NCBI RefSeq assembly: GCF_932294415.1
Contig: NC_065542.1
Span: forward strand, 51,387,406-51,451,405
Reading direction: 5' to 3'
Length of the DNA: 64,000 bases
From: Quercus robur
Taxonomy: Eukaryota > Streptophyta > Magnoliopsida > Fagales > Fagaceae
Shown here: positions 45,331-58,213 of the stretch, piece after piece
Layout: each line of letters starts with the position of its first letter
How positions within the stretch are numbered: the first letter of the stretch is position 1
The notes under the pieces: generated by a model
What the model was told of the DNA's origin: nothing
The model's input: only the letters and a program-made list of their open reading frames with translations
Databases searched by the model: none
Program-made: the position numbers and the translations under genes

Positions 45331-48300
45331 TCAGGCTTTGATAGCTCCTCCCAGAACAGGAAATTGTTGAGGGTCTTCAATGCTAGGGGCAGGAACATCC
45401 TCCACCTGAGGTCGCTGTCCCAAAAATTCACCTCGGGCACCACGCTCACCCCTAAACTCACCTCGGGCACCACGCTCACCCTTAAACTCACCTTGGCCCC
45501 CACGCTCCCGACCACGACCACGGCCACGGCCACCACGAGCAGGAACAGCTGGTTTCAGGAATTCATTAATGTTCATCGACTGCAAGAAAAAAAATATGTA
45601 TTATATGAGAACATCATACAGAGATAAACCCTGGACTATATCCACCACCTCTGCACTACATGGATATAATGGCTGAAAGAAAAGAACTGAAATATAAATA
45701 GAACAGAAAGACTGCATAACTATGGTGCGAAGAAGAAAACGTGTAGATACTATTCACCTAACCAAATGAATCAAGCTTCAAAGTGGGAACATAAATTTTG
45801 ACCATTAAAGAGTACACTAGCTGCCATGCATAAAATATCAGGAGTGATATAAACATGATTCAGATATAGTTGAATCAGGGACAGATTTACTAACCAAAGT
45901 AAAAAACTGATTTAATATTGTTAATATAAAATATTAGACGGAAAAAATCAATCGGCAATGCAAATACATATTTAAGCTTTTGTTTCTTGGTTTGTAAACA
46001 CATATACATCAGCCAAGAACAATTATCACAGAAATGAAGAGATATAGAAAAAAGTAAATGAACTGAACACATTGCATGCAAGGGAATGTCATAAGTTACC
46101 TTCCGAGCTTTCTCATCTTTTTCAAGGCTATTTTTCTTCTTAAGCTTCTCCTCGGACTTCTGGATTAACATTAGAAAAGCAACATGAAAACATTCAAATA
46201 TAACATACAAACAATGAAAATGACAAAAAAAAAAAAAAAAAGACTACAAACTAGTTTACCCACCGGTTTGATGACAAGGCTGTCATCTTTCTTTTTCTCA
46301 ACAAGTTGCATTGACTCAAAATCCTTATCAAGAGTGACCGTTCTCTGCTCAGCCTTTCTCAAAGATTCCAATGCTTTCCTCTTCTCAAAACACACCTTCT
46401 CATATTCCTCAAGTGTCATATTCTGTAAGAAAACCAAATGATCCTTTTAACTTTCAATTGACAAGATGATCTTGACAATTTGAAATGAATGATATCCTTA
46501 CCTTCTCTTCTTCATCATCATCAGCAGCATGTTTGGCCTTCTTTTCAGAATTATCTTGAGCTTTAAGCTTCCCTTGTTCATGATCTGCATCTTTAGGTTC
46601 TTCAGTAGTCACAGGAATATCCCTATTATATACAAGAATAAAAGAAATAAATAAAAATCAGAATAAAGTCTACATATCAATAGAGCAATTTAGCTGGACC
46701 TGGCAATGGCTTCCAGATTCAGAAATCTTCAACCACTCACAATCCTAAAGCATATCAGCCAATACTTTGATTTAAGTTATGATTTTTATCTTTCCACCAT
46801 ATAAATCTTATATCTGAATTTATAACCATCCCTGTGAATTGTTATGCATTTTTAACATGATATATAGCTCACTGTCACTTTTTTTTTCCAGTTATGAAAA
46901 TAGATATCGTAGTTTACAAAAGTAAAATATCACATACAAAAGGAAAGGTCAAATAGAGAACCTCCTTAACATATGGTACAAACAGCAAATTTAAACTGGC
47001 CAAGCAGCAAGATCAAAAATAAGATCGATGAAGGTACACAGAAAAAAGAATTACAAGTATACTAAAAGTCATTTGTAGAAAGAGCATACCATTCAGCTCC
47101 AGCACTGTTATCAACTTGCACTGCAGTCCCAATATCACCACCACGGTTTTCCTTCGCTTCAGTATCATTAGACACTTCACCTCTTCTATTATTAGGTCCA
47201 GATTGTCTATCATAAGGACGGCTATCTTGTCCCCTGAAACCATGATTTCCCCTACCATTACCCTTTCTACCACCACCAGTACCCCAATTCACATTTCTAG
47301 GTCTCTCATCAGATAGTGCCTCACTTTTGCGAACTTTACCCTGAAACTCATTCTGTTCCACACTGCCACCATCATTTGTATCCTGGCCTGGCTTATCAGA
47401 TGGATAACTGCTCACAACATCTTGGTTCTCACTTCCAAACTCGTGACCTTCATTAAATCCCCTCCCTCTACCACGGCCTCTTCCCCTACCTCCCCCTCTC
47501 CCTCTGCCTCCACTGACACGAACACGCCCCTGCACCTGCCAACCATCCCCTACCGCATTTACAGCATCAGCTCCCTCAGTCCTCTGGAAACTATTTTCCC
47601 CTCCATTGTTCCCATTATAACCACTACCCCCTTCATTATTGGGCTGATAGCCATCTGATCCCCTGTTACTCCGTTGATAACCATTCCGCGCTCCATTGTT
47701 ACTCTGATATCCATCAGCACCTCCATTATAACACCCTCCATTGTTTCTCTGAAATCCATCAGCCCCTCCATTATTTGGAGGATAGCCATCAGATCCCCTG
47801 TTACTCCGTTGATAACCATTCCGCCCTCCATTGTTACGCTGATATCCATCAGCCCCTCCATAATTACGTTGAGAACCATTCCCACCTGGCCCAAACCTTT
47901 CAGAACCACGACTCTGACCCTGCTCGTCTGACTGCTTTTTATTTACAACAATATCTCTTCTTGTAACTGCAAGTTGGAAATTAAAAAATAATAATAATAA
48001 GTACAGAATATTAGTGAAACACTCTTAAACCTAAAACATAATGCAACAAACTATTATAAAACTAAATAAACAGAAGGGAGTCAAACATGTTAAATCCTGC
48101 AATTCCCAATCACAATATAAGAATGTTGTGATTCCCTTACACATCATTGAGTCATCAACTCAGAATAACAAATCCCAAAACATAATGCAACTTCAATTTC
48201 ACAAATCAATATACAATTCCAGCACACAATACTCTTTCACAAATCATTTCAATAGAAAACAAATGAAAGGAATTTAGTGGTTCTTGGCCAGGAAAAAATC

Positions 48301-48503
48301 CACCTTAACATTTAGTCTCTCTATTAGGAATAGATCCACTACAGAGTGACTGAATGAGATGAACAATAACAAAGTACAAATTTACAAACCCAAAGACAAT
48401 ATTCAACATATTCATATTCAGCACAAATATCACCCCAATTTTTCTTTCTTTCCATTGCCGATTACTTCCTTTCGATTTCTCAGTAACCAAACACACAAAA
48501 AAC

Positions 48504-48536
<33 letters not shown>

Positions 48537-48868
48537 ACACAAAAGAAAAACCCAGAAACAAAAAGAAAGAATAGGATCAGAAAAAAAAAACAATCACCAT
48601 GTTCAGGGAGCACAATAGGCTTCGCTCTCATATCGACGACGATGTTGTTGTTGTTGTTGTTGCTCTTATAGTTATTGGAATCCACATCCAAATTGATACC
48701 TATAGGTTTCTCCGCCTCCATATTCTTTTTCTTCTTCCTCCTCTTCTCCTCCGCCGCCACTCTAGGGTCGACCTTCACGACGCTTTCGATGAGCGTCGAA
48801 ACGTCGTCGCTGTCTTCTGCTTCATCACCCAAAAGGGCGAACAAGTTTAAGTTTTCTTGCCTAGCCAT
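45331..48868 (-). CDS. RGG/HABP4-type mRNA-binding protein, six exons, 578 aa
   Basis: Exons (minus strand) are 48868-48598, 47966-47090, 46622-46502, 46422-46264, 46159-46100 and 45579-45331. All introns are GT-AG, and the exons sum to 1737 bases in one frame. The N-terminus NLFALLGDEAEDSDD is the Stm1_N motif. Residues about 100-220 are Asn/Gly/Tyr-rich with GYQRNNGG-like repeats. An RGG box (GGRGRGGGRGRGRGRGRG) lies near residue 240. The HABP4/PAI-RBP1 domain follows, with MTLEEYEKVCFEKRKAL in exon 4. A second RGG box and FPVLGGA close the protein. Plant RGGA-C proteins bind mRNA and ribosomes in the cytoplasm and influence stress tolerance. This one is longer than the roughly 360-residue Arabidopsis proteins, mainly through the exon 2 repeats. 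I chose the ATG at 48868 (MARQENLNLFALLGD) over an in-frame upstream ATG at 48931 because the Stm1 motif sits at the family's usual distance from it. Confidence 0.93.
45421..45500 (-). repeat. in-frame tandem repeat in last exon of the RGG gene
   Basis: On the minus strand a 30-bp unit reading GEFKGERGAR, then GEFRGERGAR, then GEFLG is repeated. It extends the second RGG region without breaking the frame. Confidence 0.85.
47640..47900 (-). repeat. in-frame repeats encoding Asn/Gly-rich region of the RGG gene
   Basis: Two long, similar units (one around 47760-47870, one around 47640-47720) encode GYQRNNGGRNGYQRSNRGSD and a close copy. Their differences are few, which points to recent in-frame duplication. 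Confidence 0.8.
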
Positions 48869-48931
48869 TAGAGAGAGACACACACACAGAGACTGACAGA
48901 GAGAGAGAGAGAACAGGGGTTTTTCAGACAC

Positions 48932-50507
48932 GAAAAAGAGAGATCATTGAGAATCAAAAACCCTAACCCTAGCGGAGGCGGTTCATGGTTTTCAAAGAAA
49001 AGAGAGAGACAGAGAGAGAGAGAGACAGAGAGAGGCTCAGTAAGGTATTTTATAGCAAGCGTGAAATCATGAAGAGGAATATTGTGTTTGCTTGGTGAGC
49101 AAGGCAATGTGGGGAATTTTTGTTTGGCTACAACGTAATACGCAAGTAGAGCGACTTCTTTAAATTTATACACCTATTGTTTTTTTTAGTTCTCTTTATA
49201 AGAAATGAAAATATGAAAATTTGTTTTGAAATTTTCATTTTTTTTGAAGTTATATGAATTAGAGCTTGTGCCTATTTAAATTGGATTTTTTTTTTTTTAA
49301 ACTTTTTGAAAAAGAGGTTGTTTGAAAATTTAGTACTTATTTAAAAAAGTGAATTTTAAAAAATATTATATTTTGAAAATATGCAATTTAGGAAAACATT
49401 ACTAGATGGGCACTTTGTTATTGCCTATATAATCTAATTAGGAAAAAGAATAAATGAAATTTTTAAATTTGGTCAATTGTCATTTTCAAAGTTTATCTTT
49501 CAATTTTGTCATTTTAGTCATCCAAATAAAACAAAACTATTTTAACTTCTTATAAAACTACTTATAGTTTTAACTTTTCTTTCCAATTTTTATCCTAAAA
49601 CAATTACTTATTGTTTAATATATAAACAATCTCTCTCTCTCTCTCCAAGTATCTCGAATGGTCTCACAACATATTAGATGGACTTTGAGTTGTTTAGGGT
49701 TCAACATGACTTGATTGAAATGGGTGGTGACTTATGTATGGGTGGATCAACTTAGGGTGATTGGTTTTGATTGAAGATGGTGGTTTTGTTGCAACTTGGG
49801 GTTCTATAGAGTGATGTTTTGGTGATTGATAGTTCAAGGAAGGTTTGATGTTGCAGGTCTTCTAGTTGTAGTTTGGGTTCGATAAAATTGTATAGTCAAT
49901 GGTCATTATTGGGGGACTTGGTGGGTGTGCTTGGTGTGGGAGAGGGGGGGGGGGGGTGTTTGTTAAATTTGTCTCATGGATCTCTAACCATAGATGTCTC
50001 AACAAAGATGGAATTTAAGGCATGATTGGTTGCTTGGTTTCTAAGGTTTGGTTTTAGCTATGGTAGTCAGCTTTCTTTGTATATAAATTGCAGTAAGGTT
50101 TGCTTCTTCAATTTATGGATCTTGTGTACTCTTGTCTCTTTATCTCAAATGATGATTAGAAGAGGGTTTCAAATGAGTCATTGTTTGGATTTTGAATGCT
50201 GGCAGGCCAGCTCAACAACTTTGAGGGCCTAAGGTGAAAATTTTAAGTGGGCTTTTAAAAAATATATATATTAAATTAAACAATATTTATTAAATTTTTT
50301 ATTTAAAATATATTTTTCTTGCTTTTGAAATGCAAAATTACTAATTAAGTTTTTGTTTTTAAGTTCCGCTAATATTTTTTTTCAATTAATAATATGACTA
50401 ATTCACTTAATTTTAGTAGACCTTAAATAAGATTTTATTAATTGGTATGATAACTTATAATAAAGTAAATGAGACTATTCATGCTACAATGGGTGGGTTA
50501 GCTTCTT
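48932..50507. other. 5' flank of the RGG gene and intergenic DNA
   Basis: GA-rich microsatellite tracts at about 48898-48913 and 49002-49033 would lie in the leader or promoter. A TC run is at 49630-49645 and a G run at 49946-49956. No gene is seen. Confidence 0.5.
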
Positions 50508-50508
50508 G

Positions 50509-50893
50509 GAGCATCTCCAGCAAATTTATCAAATCTTTGTACTGTTTGGAGAATGAACAGTGACTTTTACTTATATCTACCCAATTTTTCAAATATACTT
50601 TCCAACAGATTCTCTTTCACATTCTCTATCTCATTTAAATACTATTTCTTCATTCATTATTTTTTTTTTTTTTAACAACTACACATCTTCCAACATTTTT
50701 TTATTCAACACCTGATTATTATAATAGAAAAAAAAAATTTTGAAGAATGAACAGTAGCCCATCAGACTTGATGAGCTACTGTTCATGAGCCAAAAAAATT
50801 TTTGGGTATAGAGAATCCATTGGAGTGGCTTTTTTTGATCTCATTCTCTATTATAGAGAATATTTTGCTTTTGCATAGACCATTGGAGATGCT
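50509..50893. mobile_element. MITE with GAGCATCTCC ends, about 385 bp
   Basis: The left end GAGCATCTCCAGCAAATTT and the reverse complement of the right end AGCATCTCCAATGGTC share AGCATCTCCA. GAATGAACAGT occurs near both ends (50552 and 50744), and an internal palindrome GCCCATCAGACTTGATGAGC supports a foldback element. No clear target duplication is visible. Confidence 0.55.
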
Positions 50894-51138
50894 TTTAAGG
50901 GAGTTAGTTTTAGCGTGTGGGGCCATGGGTCATGTGGCTGTGTGTGTTAGTATGCTATGGGCAATGTGCTACTATTATATTATCAGCTATGCGTGTAGTG
51001 TTGTGCAGTGTACTGCAGGGCTTCCCCCCCCCCCCCCCCATCTTTTGTATTTTAGGATACAATGGGGCATTTTTAATGCCTTCTATTGACCAATAAAAAA
51101 ACTTTAAAAGATTTTAATTAAAATATATAGATAAATAT

Positions 51139-51186
<48 letters not shown>

Positions 51187-51729
51187 CACAAGTGGATCCT
51201 TCTTTTATTTGGGAGCCTTAGGCGATTGCATCATTTGCTTTTATGCTTCAACCTGCTCTTAATGCTAGTGTGTGTTGACTGGTGACTAAGGTTGTGTTGA
51301 TGTACTATAGGGTTTGATTTACATTTGCAAGCTATGCGGGTTTAATCATATAATTAGGGTGATTTTTTTTTTAGTTGAAGCTTCACTGAGTTTATGTATA
51401 ATTTTACATTTTATTTTTATTTAAAATAAAATATAATAATATTTTAATGGTTATTAGTAATATGGATGAAAGGATTATTAGTGATAACAAATTTGAATTT
51501 AAAGGACTCAAATGACAAAGATAAAACTTAAATAAATTAAAAAAAAAAAAAAAAGTCAATTCATTCATTTATTGACCAAACTTCTTTCTTTTTTTTTTTC
51601 TTTTTTTTCTTTTTTTTTTTTTTTGAGAATATTTTTATTGACCAAACTTAAAATATTTAATTTGTATCATTGCCACCTTATAATAACTTAGTGCCACATA
51701 ACTATGTTAAATTTTACTCCATCTTAAGT
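50894..51729. other. intergenic DNA with C run and (TA)n
   Basis: A run of about 15 C lies at 51024-51039 and a TA repeat at about 51147-51180. No gene is seen. Confidence 0.5.
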
Positions 51730-51765
51730 AAGAATTATAATCTCAAAAAAAAAAAAAAAAAAAAA

Positions 51766-52790
51766 GTGGGTTCCAATTGCTTAACTAATAAAGTCTCTGA
51801 TGGTTGAATAAAAGATCAGAGGTTCAATCCAAGGGTGTCAATACCATACCGGAGGCTGTACCGGTTTAGCCAGCGGTACGATATATTTCGAGTACCGGTC
51901 AATACCGGTGTACCGTTTCGGGATTACCGCTAATATATATATATATATATAAAATTTTAAAGTGACAAATTCTATATAAATTAATATATTTATTTACATT
52001 TCAATTTTTTACCTCTTTTGTTCAAATTATTTTAAGCTAATGCCTAGCCTATTTTACTACTCAATAATAATTAAAAAAAAAAATTAAAAACCATAATAAG
52101 GCTTCTGAGTGGTCAAAAATAAAAGAAGAGTCAGCTGTAAACTAGGGGCAGATAAACCACGTTGGTTTGTTCGCCCCTTAATAACTTCTGTTAAAAAAAA
52201 AAAAAAAAAAAAAAAAACCTTTTAGTAAGAAGCAGAAAGTGGGTAGGCGTAAAAAAAGTGGAAGTCATCTCATCTCTGTCCTCTGGGTTTCTCTGCTAAC
52301 ATTTTGTTTAGAAACCCAGACCAGAAATGCCAAAAGAAAGAGAGTGGCAACGAGGAAGAGAAGAAAACTCAAGAAGCTACTATGTGATGGCAGCGAGCTC
52401 AAGCCTCAAGATCTAACAATATTTCACTGGTGGATGAAGGTTCAATAATGGTGAAGAGGCGCTGTAAGTAGCAATTTTTTTTATGAAAATCCATTTCAGT
52501 TTGTACCGGTCCGGAACGAAGATACCACCCGAAAAGCACCGGAATCCGCCGAAATGGCCGAAACAAGCCGAAACACACCGGTATTTAAGACGGTACGAAT
52601 CAACCCAGTTTCTGTACCGGTCCAGGCACCGGCACGAAAAATTCCGGCCGTACCGGCCGGTACGGTACGGAATTAACATCCTTGGTTCAATCCCCATCTA
52701 CACCAAAAACTGATTGGTGTCTTGGTCTGATAATAAAGAGTTATTATTAGGAACGAACGTCATAAGTTAAAACTATCTCCCAAAAAATAA
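51766..52790 (+). mobile_element. tRNA-derived SINE split by an hAT insertion
   Basis: The head (GTGGGTTCCAATTGC to GAGGTTCAATC) and the body (GTTCAATCCCCATCTACACC through ACTGATTGGTGTCTTGGTCT to an A-rich tail) match the SINE at 38100. They are separated by the hAT element 51830-52684, whose TSD falls inside the B box. The octamer-plus AGAATTATAA occurs at 51731-51740 and 52799-52808 and may be the SINE's own duplication. However, TCTC plus about 21 A lies between it and the SINE head on the left. Confidence 0.85.
51830..52684. mobile_element. non-autonomous hAT element, 855 bp (CAAGG..GT family)
   Basis: TSD GTTCAATC is perfect at 51822-51829 and 52685-52692. The left end is CAAGGGTGTCAATACC. 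The right end, reverse-complemented, is CAAGGATGTTAATTCC. The subterminal regions are packed with TACCGG/CCGGTA words. A poly-A/T tract and a GA-rich middle carry no transposase. It is the same family as 58026-59399. Confidence 0.9.
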
Positions 52791-52919
52791 AAGAAGTTAG
52801 AATTATAACAACAAAATTCAAAAAGTTAAGGTGATAGAATGGGCAAGTGACTAAATGAAGTCACAAATTAGTGTCTTAACCTTATTAAAGGTATAATTAT
52901 TATAGAGCATATACCATAA

Positions 52920-53875
52920 GAGCATCCATAGCAGATGTGGTATTTGTGCTAAATGCTATAATATTTGGCATTTGGCACACCAAATACAAAAAACGGAGCT
53001 TTATCAGATGTGTAAAATGAGTCAAATTTTTGCAACATGCTATAGTACCCTTTCAATTTTGACATAGTACGGACAAAAATGGTATAACAATTTAATATTT
53101 TTTTATTCTCTTTTCTCTCTCCTCTCTATTCACTTTATTCATTTCTCTTCTCTCTCATTCTTCCTTAGACATCAAGCCTCTCCATTCTTTTCTTCTTTCA
53201 CTCTTTTTTCTTCTCAATCTCGTTGTTTTTCTCTCTTCCTTTCAGACATCACCCTCAGTTTTTTCTTCTCACTCTTTTCTTCTTTCACTCTGATCTCTGT
53301 CGCTGTGGATTTTTTTTTTTTGCAGTGATTTGATACCCGATTCGGCAGTGGATGGGTTGAGATGGTGATTGGTGAATCACTGGTGGTGGGTTGCAATAGT
53401 TAGATTCAGTGGTGGGTGGGTCAACTGATGATGGGCAAATCGGTGGTGGGAGGACTAGCCTGTGACTGGGTTTCGAAGGATGGGTCAGTGGTGGGTGGGT
53501 GTGTGGGATGCGGTGGGTCGGTGGGTGGCGGCGGTTGTGTAATTTTTTTTTTTTCCAGTGGTTGTGGCCGTAACAATTTTTCTGGTTGTGGTTTTTTATT
53601 TTTATTTATAAGGTGGTGTTGGTGGTTGTGGGTTTGTGCCGGTGGTTGCTATCGGCGTTGTTGCAGTGGAGGTGGTTGTGTCGTTGTTGATGATGATGAT
53701 GGGCAAGTAGTTTAATATGTTATTTTAATGTATTGTAAATATTATTTTAATGTATACAATTGAATGATAAAACATCTGATAAATGAGATATTGTAAAATG
53801 ATGTGGTAAAATAATAAAGTAGACTTTTGGTGTGTCAAAATGACATTTTTTATAAAACATCTGCTACGGATGCTC
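52920..53875. mobile_element. PIF/Harbinger-type non-autonomous element, 956 bp
   Basis: The terminal inverted repeats GAGCATCCATAGCAGATGT and GAGCATCCGTAGCAGATGT (right end reverse-complemented) match at 18 of 19 positions. A TAA duplication flanks them (52917-52919, 53876-53878). The interior has a CT-rich tract followed by GGTGGTGGGTGG-rich sequence. These give low-complexity open frames that I do not regard as genes. Confidence 0.85.
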
Positions 53876-53878
53876 TAA

Positions 53879-54990
53879 GTTCAAACTTCAAACCTTATAA
53901 TATTTGTCCAACGGCAACAAAAACAAAAAGTAAATAAATAAATAAATCTAAGCAATTATATTTACTTCAGTGGTCCTTTGGCCTGTCAAGACTTCCACTC
54001 TTGTGGTTGTGGTTGTTAGACCTCTAGAATCCCAACACCTTCACTTAGCAAAAGAAAAATAACAATTAATGTTTTTTCATTATAAGATTAAATTGTGATC
54101 ATTGTATGACTTGGAAAAACTACATAATCAAAATTTAATTCAGTTTTTATTTAAGATTAATTCAGCTATATTGTCATTAAAAAAAAACAATGTATTCAAA
54201 GTTTAAATTTTATGATCCACATACCATCTTATATTCTTTTGGAAACCATATACATTACCTTCTGTTTTTCTTTTTCTTTTTTTTATATATTTTATTATTC
54301 AACAAGTGAGGTTGGAATTCGAATTCAGATACTTCTTACAGGAAGAACCTGATTAACACCGAGTCCCAACACTTTTGAAAAAAAAACCATATATTACTTT
54401 ACATGCTTTCTTTCTTACACGCTTGATTTTGACAATACAATGAGAAGATAATTGAAGGTTTTATTGCTTTGGAAGTTCTACAAGTAAACTTAATTATGTG
54501 AAACTTTCTTCCCATGTTACACTGTTACAGAGTCAACTTAATTATGTGCAACTTTCTTCCCAAGTCACTGCCCCATTTTTCTGTTTTGGGACCCTTGATT
54601 TCCTTTCTTAATTAGATTTCAACCACCCTGCCATTTTTTGAAATTAAAAAAATACCATCAAATTGTCCTAAAGCAAGTCATACAGTCAAGTCCTCGTATT
54701 TACATGACAATTTCCACCATGTCCTAAACAGCTACATCATATATATGTAGTTTGTTATCTTGTCTTCAAACCCAACCAACACAATCGTTTTGAAAGTCCA
54801 AATATAATCCATCTTGTCCTTATAAGGCAATCTATCATAGAAGCGTGTACTAACCGCTGGCTCTATAGACAAGAAATAAGGTAGTTTATCATCAATCCAT
54901 GGCCGTAAAAGTCAGTATATGTGCTTATTATGATCTCTTTTTTTTCTTTTTCTTTTTTCTTTTTTGATGAATCTTATTGTGATCTCATTA
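53879..54990. other. 5' flank of the LRR pseudogene, no gene
   Basis: The sentence-like block TTAATTATGTG.AACTTTCTTCCCA is repeated near 54489 and 54538. No other structure is seen. Confidence 0.5.
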
Positions 54991-54993
54991 GTA

Positions 54994-57706
54994 ATGATGA
55001 GGATCTCTAGAATCTTGTATCTCTTGCTGCTCTTGTTTTCCCATTACACTTCTTCAGCACTACTGTGCTCCCAATACCAGAGTTAATTAAGCAATTATTT
55101 TCTTTTACGAAGGAGGCTTCTTCCTTTTGTGAGGCAGCTGGTCATCATTCTTATCCAAAAATGGAGTCTTGGAAACGGGACACTGATTGTTGCTCATGGG
55201 ATGGGGTTATGTATGACAACACAAGTGGGGATGTGATTGGCCTTGACCTCAGTTGTAGCTGGCTTAATGGTACCATTCCTTCCAAAAGTTTTCGATTTCA
55301 TCTTCCTCACTTGCAACATCTTAACCTCGCTTACAACTACTTCAATCATTCACCAATTTCATTTGGGTTTGGCCAATTTTCTGGGTTGAGATATCTTAAC
55401 CTCTCTTACTCTATGTTTTCTGGCCAAGTCCCACATGAGTTATCCCACCAATCTCATTGGACCTCTCTGGCTATGGAAATGTTAGCCTCGAAACATCTGT
55501 TTGTCAAGAGACTTGTTCAAAATCTGACCAAGATAAGGCAACTTCATCTTGATTATGTTGACATGTCCTCTGTTTCGTTGAGTTCTTTCGTGAATTTGTC
55601 TTCTTCTTTGACATCCCTTACTCTCAACAGTTATTTATTGCCTGGGAGGCTGCTTGATCACATTTTTTGCCTACCAAACCTACTCGAGCTCAGTTTAGCG
55701 GATAATCCTCAACTCTCATGGTTTTTTCCAATGGTAAATTCAAGCAAGGCCCTAAGGTTTTTGGATGTCTCTTACACGATTCATGACTCATGAGAAGTAC
55801 CAAAATCAATTGGCGAGCTAAAATTCTAAAGGCATTTGATTATGAGTGGATGCAATTTTTACGGGCCGATTCCTACATGGCTTGGTAACCTTAAACAATT
55901 CACCCATTTGAATTTATCAGCTAACAATTTTGCTGGTGAGATTCCATCATCGCTTTCATATCTCAAGGCACTCTCCTCATTGGATATACGATCCAATAAT
56001 CTTAGTGGTAAGATTCTATCAGAACTTTTGGTTATTAATGTATATTCCTTAGAAATCTTTTGAACTCATAAAATTGCAATTTTACTGGAGCAATACCCAT
56101 GTGGCTTGGGAATCTCACGAGAGTAAAAGAGATTTTATTTGGAAATAACAGCTTCACGGTCCAAATCCCATCATCTCTTTCATACCTGAAAGATCTCAAT
56201 TTTCTTGGCCTCAAAGAAAACAACATTGGAGGTAAGATTCTGAATTTTTTGACCAACCTCACAAAACTCACCTCATTTTTCTTGTCCAACAACCAGCTCA
56301 CTAGTTTTGGTGAGCTTCAGTTTAGCAATTCATTGGAGGTTCTAGCATTAAGTAATAACAAGCTTTATGGCTCTATTCCAAAGTCTCTCTCTAATCTTGC
56401 GAATCTTACATATCTTGATATTTCATCAAATGACTTGACTGGCATTGTGGACATTGATATGTTCAAAAAGCTTGAAACTCTTGACCTTAATGCCAATCTG
56501 CTACATGGCAAGGTTCCTGTTCTACCATCTTCTATGCAAAACTTTTTCATCTCGAACGATAGATTAAGTGGGGAGATCCCATCTATGATTTGTAATATAA
56601 CTTTCCTTACCAGTGATGAATTTGTAGATGAATAACTTCCACAGCATCATACTTGAAAATTTTGCAAAAGGTAATAGGTCGAGAACCCTTGCCTTTAATG
56701 GCAATCAATTAGAAGGCCTATTACCAAAATCTTTAGTCAATTGTATTAATTTGGAAGTTCTAGACCTTGGGAATAACAAGATAAATGATTCCTTCCCTTA
56801 TTGGTTGGAAGCTCTTCTGAAGTTACAAGTTTTTGTCTTGAGATCCAACAAATTTCATGGTCCCATTGAAAATTATGAGACTAGTGGAATGTTTTTCTCT
56901 AAACTGCAAATTCTTCACCTATCTTGCAACAACTTTATTGGTCCTTTACCTACCAATTTTTTTGAAGGATTGAAAGCTCTACAACCAATGAAAGTGAAGA
57001 TGATCCAAAATATATTGGGGAAAACTTTTACCATGGCTTGCCAGGGGAGTATGTCATGGAAAACTATTTGTTTCTTGAGTAACAAGACTCGGTCATGATA
57101 GCAATAAAGGGGAATGTACTACCGCTAAAGAAAATCTTAACCATCTTCTCTATCATTGATCTATCTAGGAACATGTTTTATGGAAAAATTCTAGAAGTAC
57201 TTGGAACATTGAAGTTTCTTCGAGTGCTCAACTTTTCCCATAATAGACTAACTGACCATATCCCATCATCGTTGGCAAATTTGTCAGTGCTTGAATCCTT
57301 AGACCTTTCTTCAAATATGCTTACTAGAGAAATTCCTATGCAATTGACAAGTTTGACATTTTTGGCCGTGTTAAATCTTTCACAAAACTTGCTTACAGGA
57401 CCTATACCTCAAGGAAAAAAAATTAATACATTTCAAAATGTCTCATATAATAGGAACTTGAGATTGTGCGAATTTCCACTATCAATGAAATGCAGCACCA
57501 ATGAGCCGCCTTCGCCACCACCACCACCGTCAATATTCCAAGAAGACAATGATTCAATGTTTGCAAGTGGATTTGGTTGGAAGGGTGTGTTAATGGGCTA
57601 CGGATTTGGATTGGTCATTGGAATACCTATGAGAAATATTGTGTTTAAAACAGGAAAACCTCACTGGCTTGTAAGGTTAATTGAAGGAGGTGAAATGGAA
57701 AGATGA
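54994..57706 (+). pseudogene. LRR receptor-like protein (RLP), multiply disrupted
   Basis: The remains give a full RLP layout. There is a signal peptide (MMRISRILYLLLLLFSHYTS), an LRR N-cap (ESWKRDTDCCSWDGV) and some 20 leucine-rich repeats (for example LTYLDISSNDLTGIV, LESLDLSSNMLTREIP). Next come a Pro-rich spacer, a membrane helix with GYGFGLVIGI and a short tail (FKTGKPHWLVRLIE). Such proteins sit in the plasma membrane and act with receptor kinases in immunity or development. The breaks are a frameshift near 55075, in-frame TGA at 55791 and TAA at 55827, TGA at 56061, frameshifts at about 56064-56098 and 56620, and another between 57000 and 57098. Total coding potential is close to the usual 900 residues, so decay was by point changes and small indels rather than large deletion. 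A hAT element lies 320 bases downstream. Confidence 0.92.
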
Positions 57707-58151
57707 GATCAAAGACCTAGGTGAAGAAAATATTGTATTTAAGGGGTTCTCTAAGGTGAGCTTAACAAATTTCTGTTTGGATTAATACTATGCTATGGTT
57801 TTATATAAACTTGTCTTAGAAGTAGCAACAATATAAACCATTGCTATACATATTCTATAATTTTTACCTATGTTTCCCACAAGGTATTCTCGAAAGTGAT
57901 GGGGACCTTATTCCCTACTAAGATTTTGAGAAGATTATGAACCTTTTAACTTGTGCCAGAACGTTAGGATGTAGGTGCTTGTGAAGAAATGAATCATGCT
58001 TATATGAATTATGGCGTAGTATTCTCAAGGGAGTTAATACCATACCGAAGGCTGTACCGGTTTGGCCAGCGGTACGATATATTTCGGATATCGGTCAATA
58101 CCGGTGTACCGTTTCGGGTTTACCGCTATTTTTTATATTTATGAATAAATA

Positions 58152-58169
<18 letters not shown>

Positions 58170-58203
<34 letters not shown>
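58170..58203. repeat. (GT)n microsatellite
   Basis: About 17 GT units directly follow an AT tract. Confidence 0.95.
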
Positions 58204-58207
<4 letters not shown>

Positions 58208-58213
58208 TATAAT

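Noticed and set aside
47422..47931. Plus-strand Ser/Ile/Thr-rich ORFs
   Set aside because: They are antisense shadows of exon 2 of the RGG gene, whose exons join in frame with good splice sites.
53416..53715. Gly/Val/Cys-rich 99-codon ORF
   Set aside because: Low-complexity GGTGGTGGG sequence inside a PIF/Harbinger-type element, with no domain.
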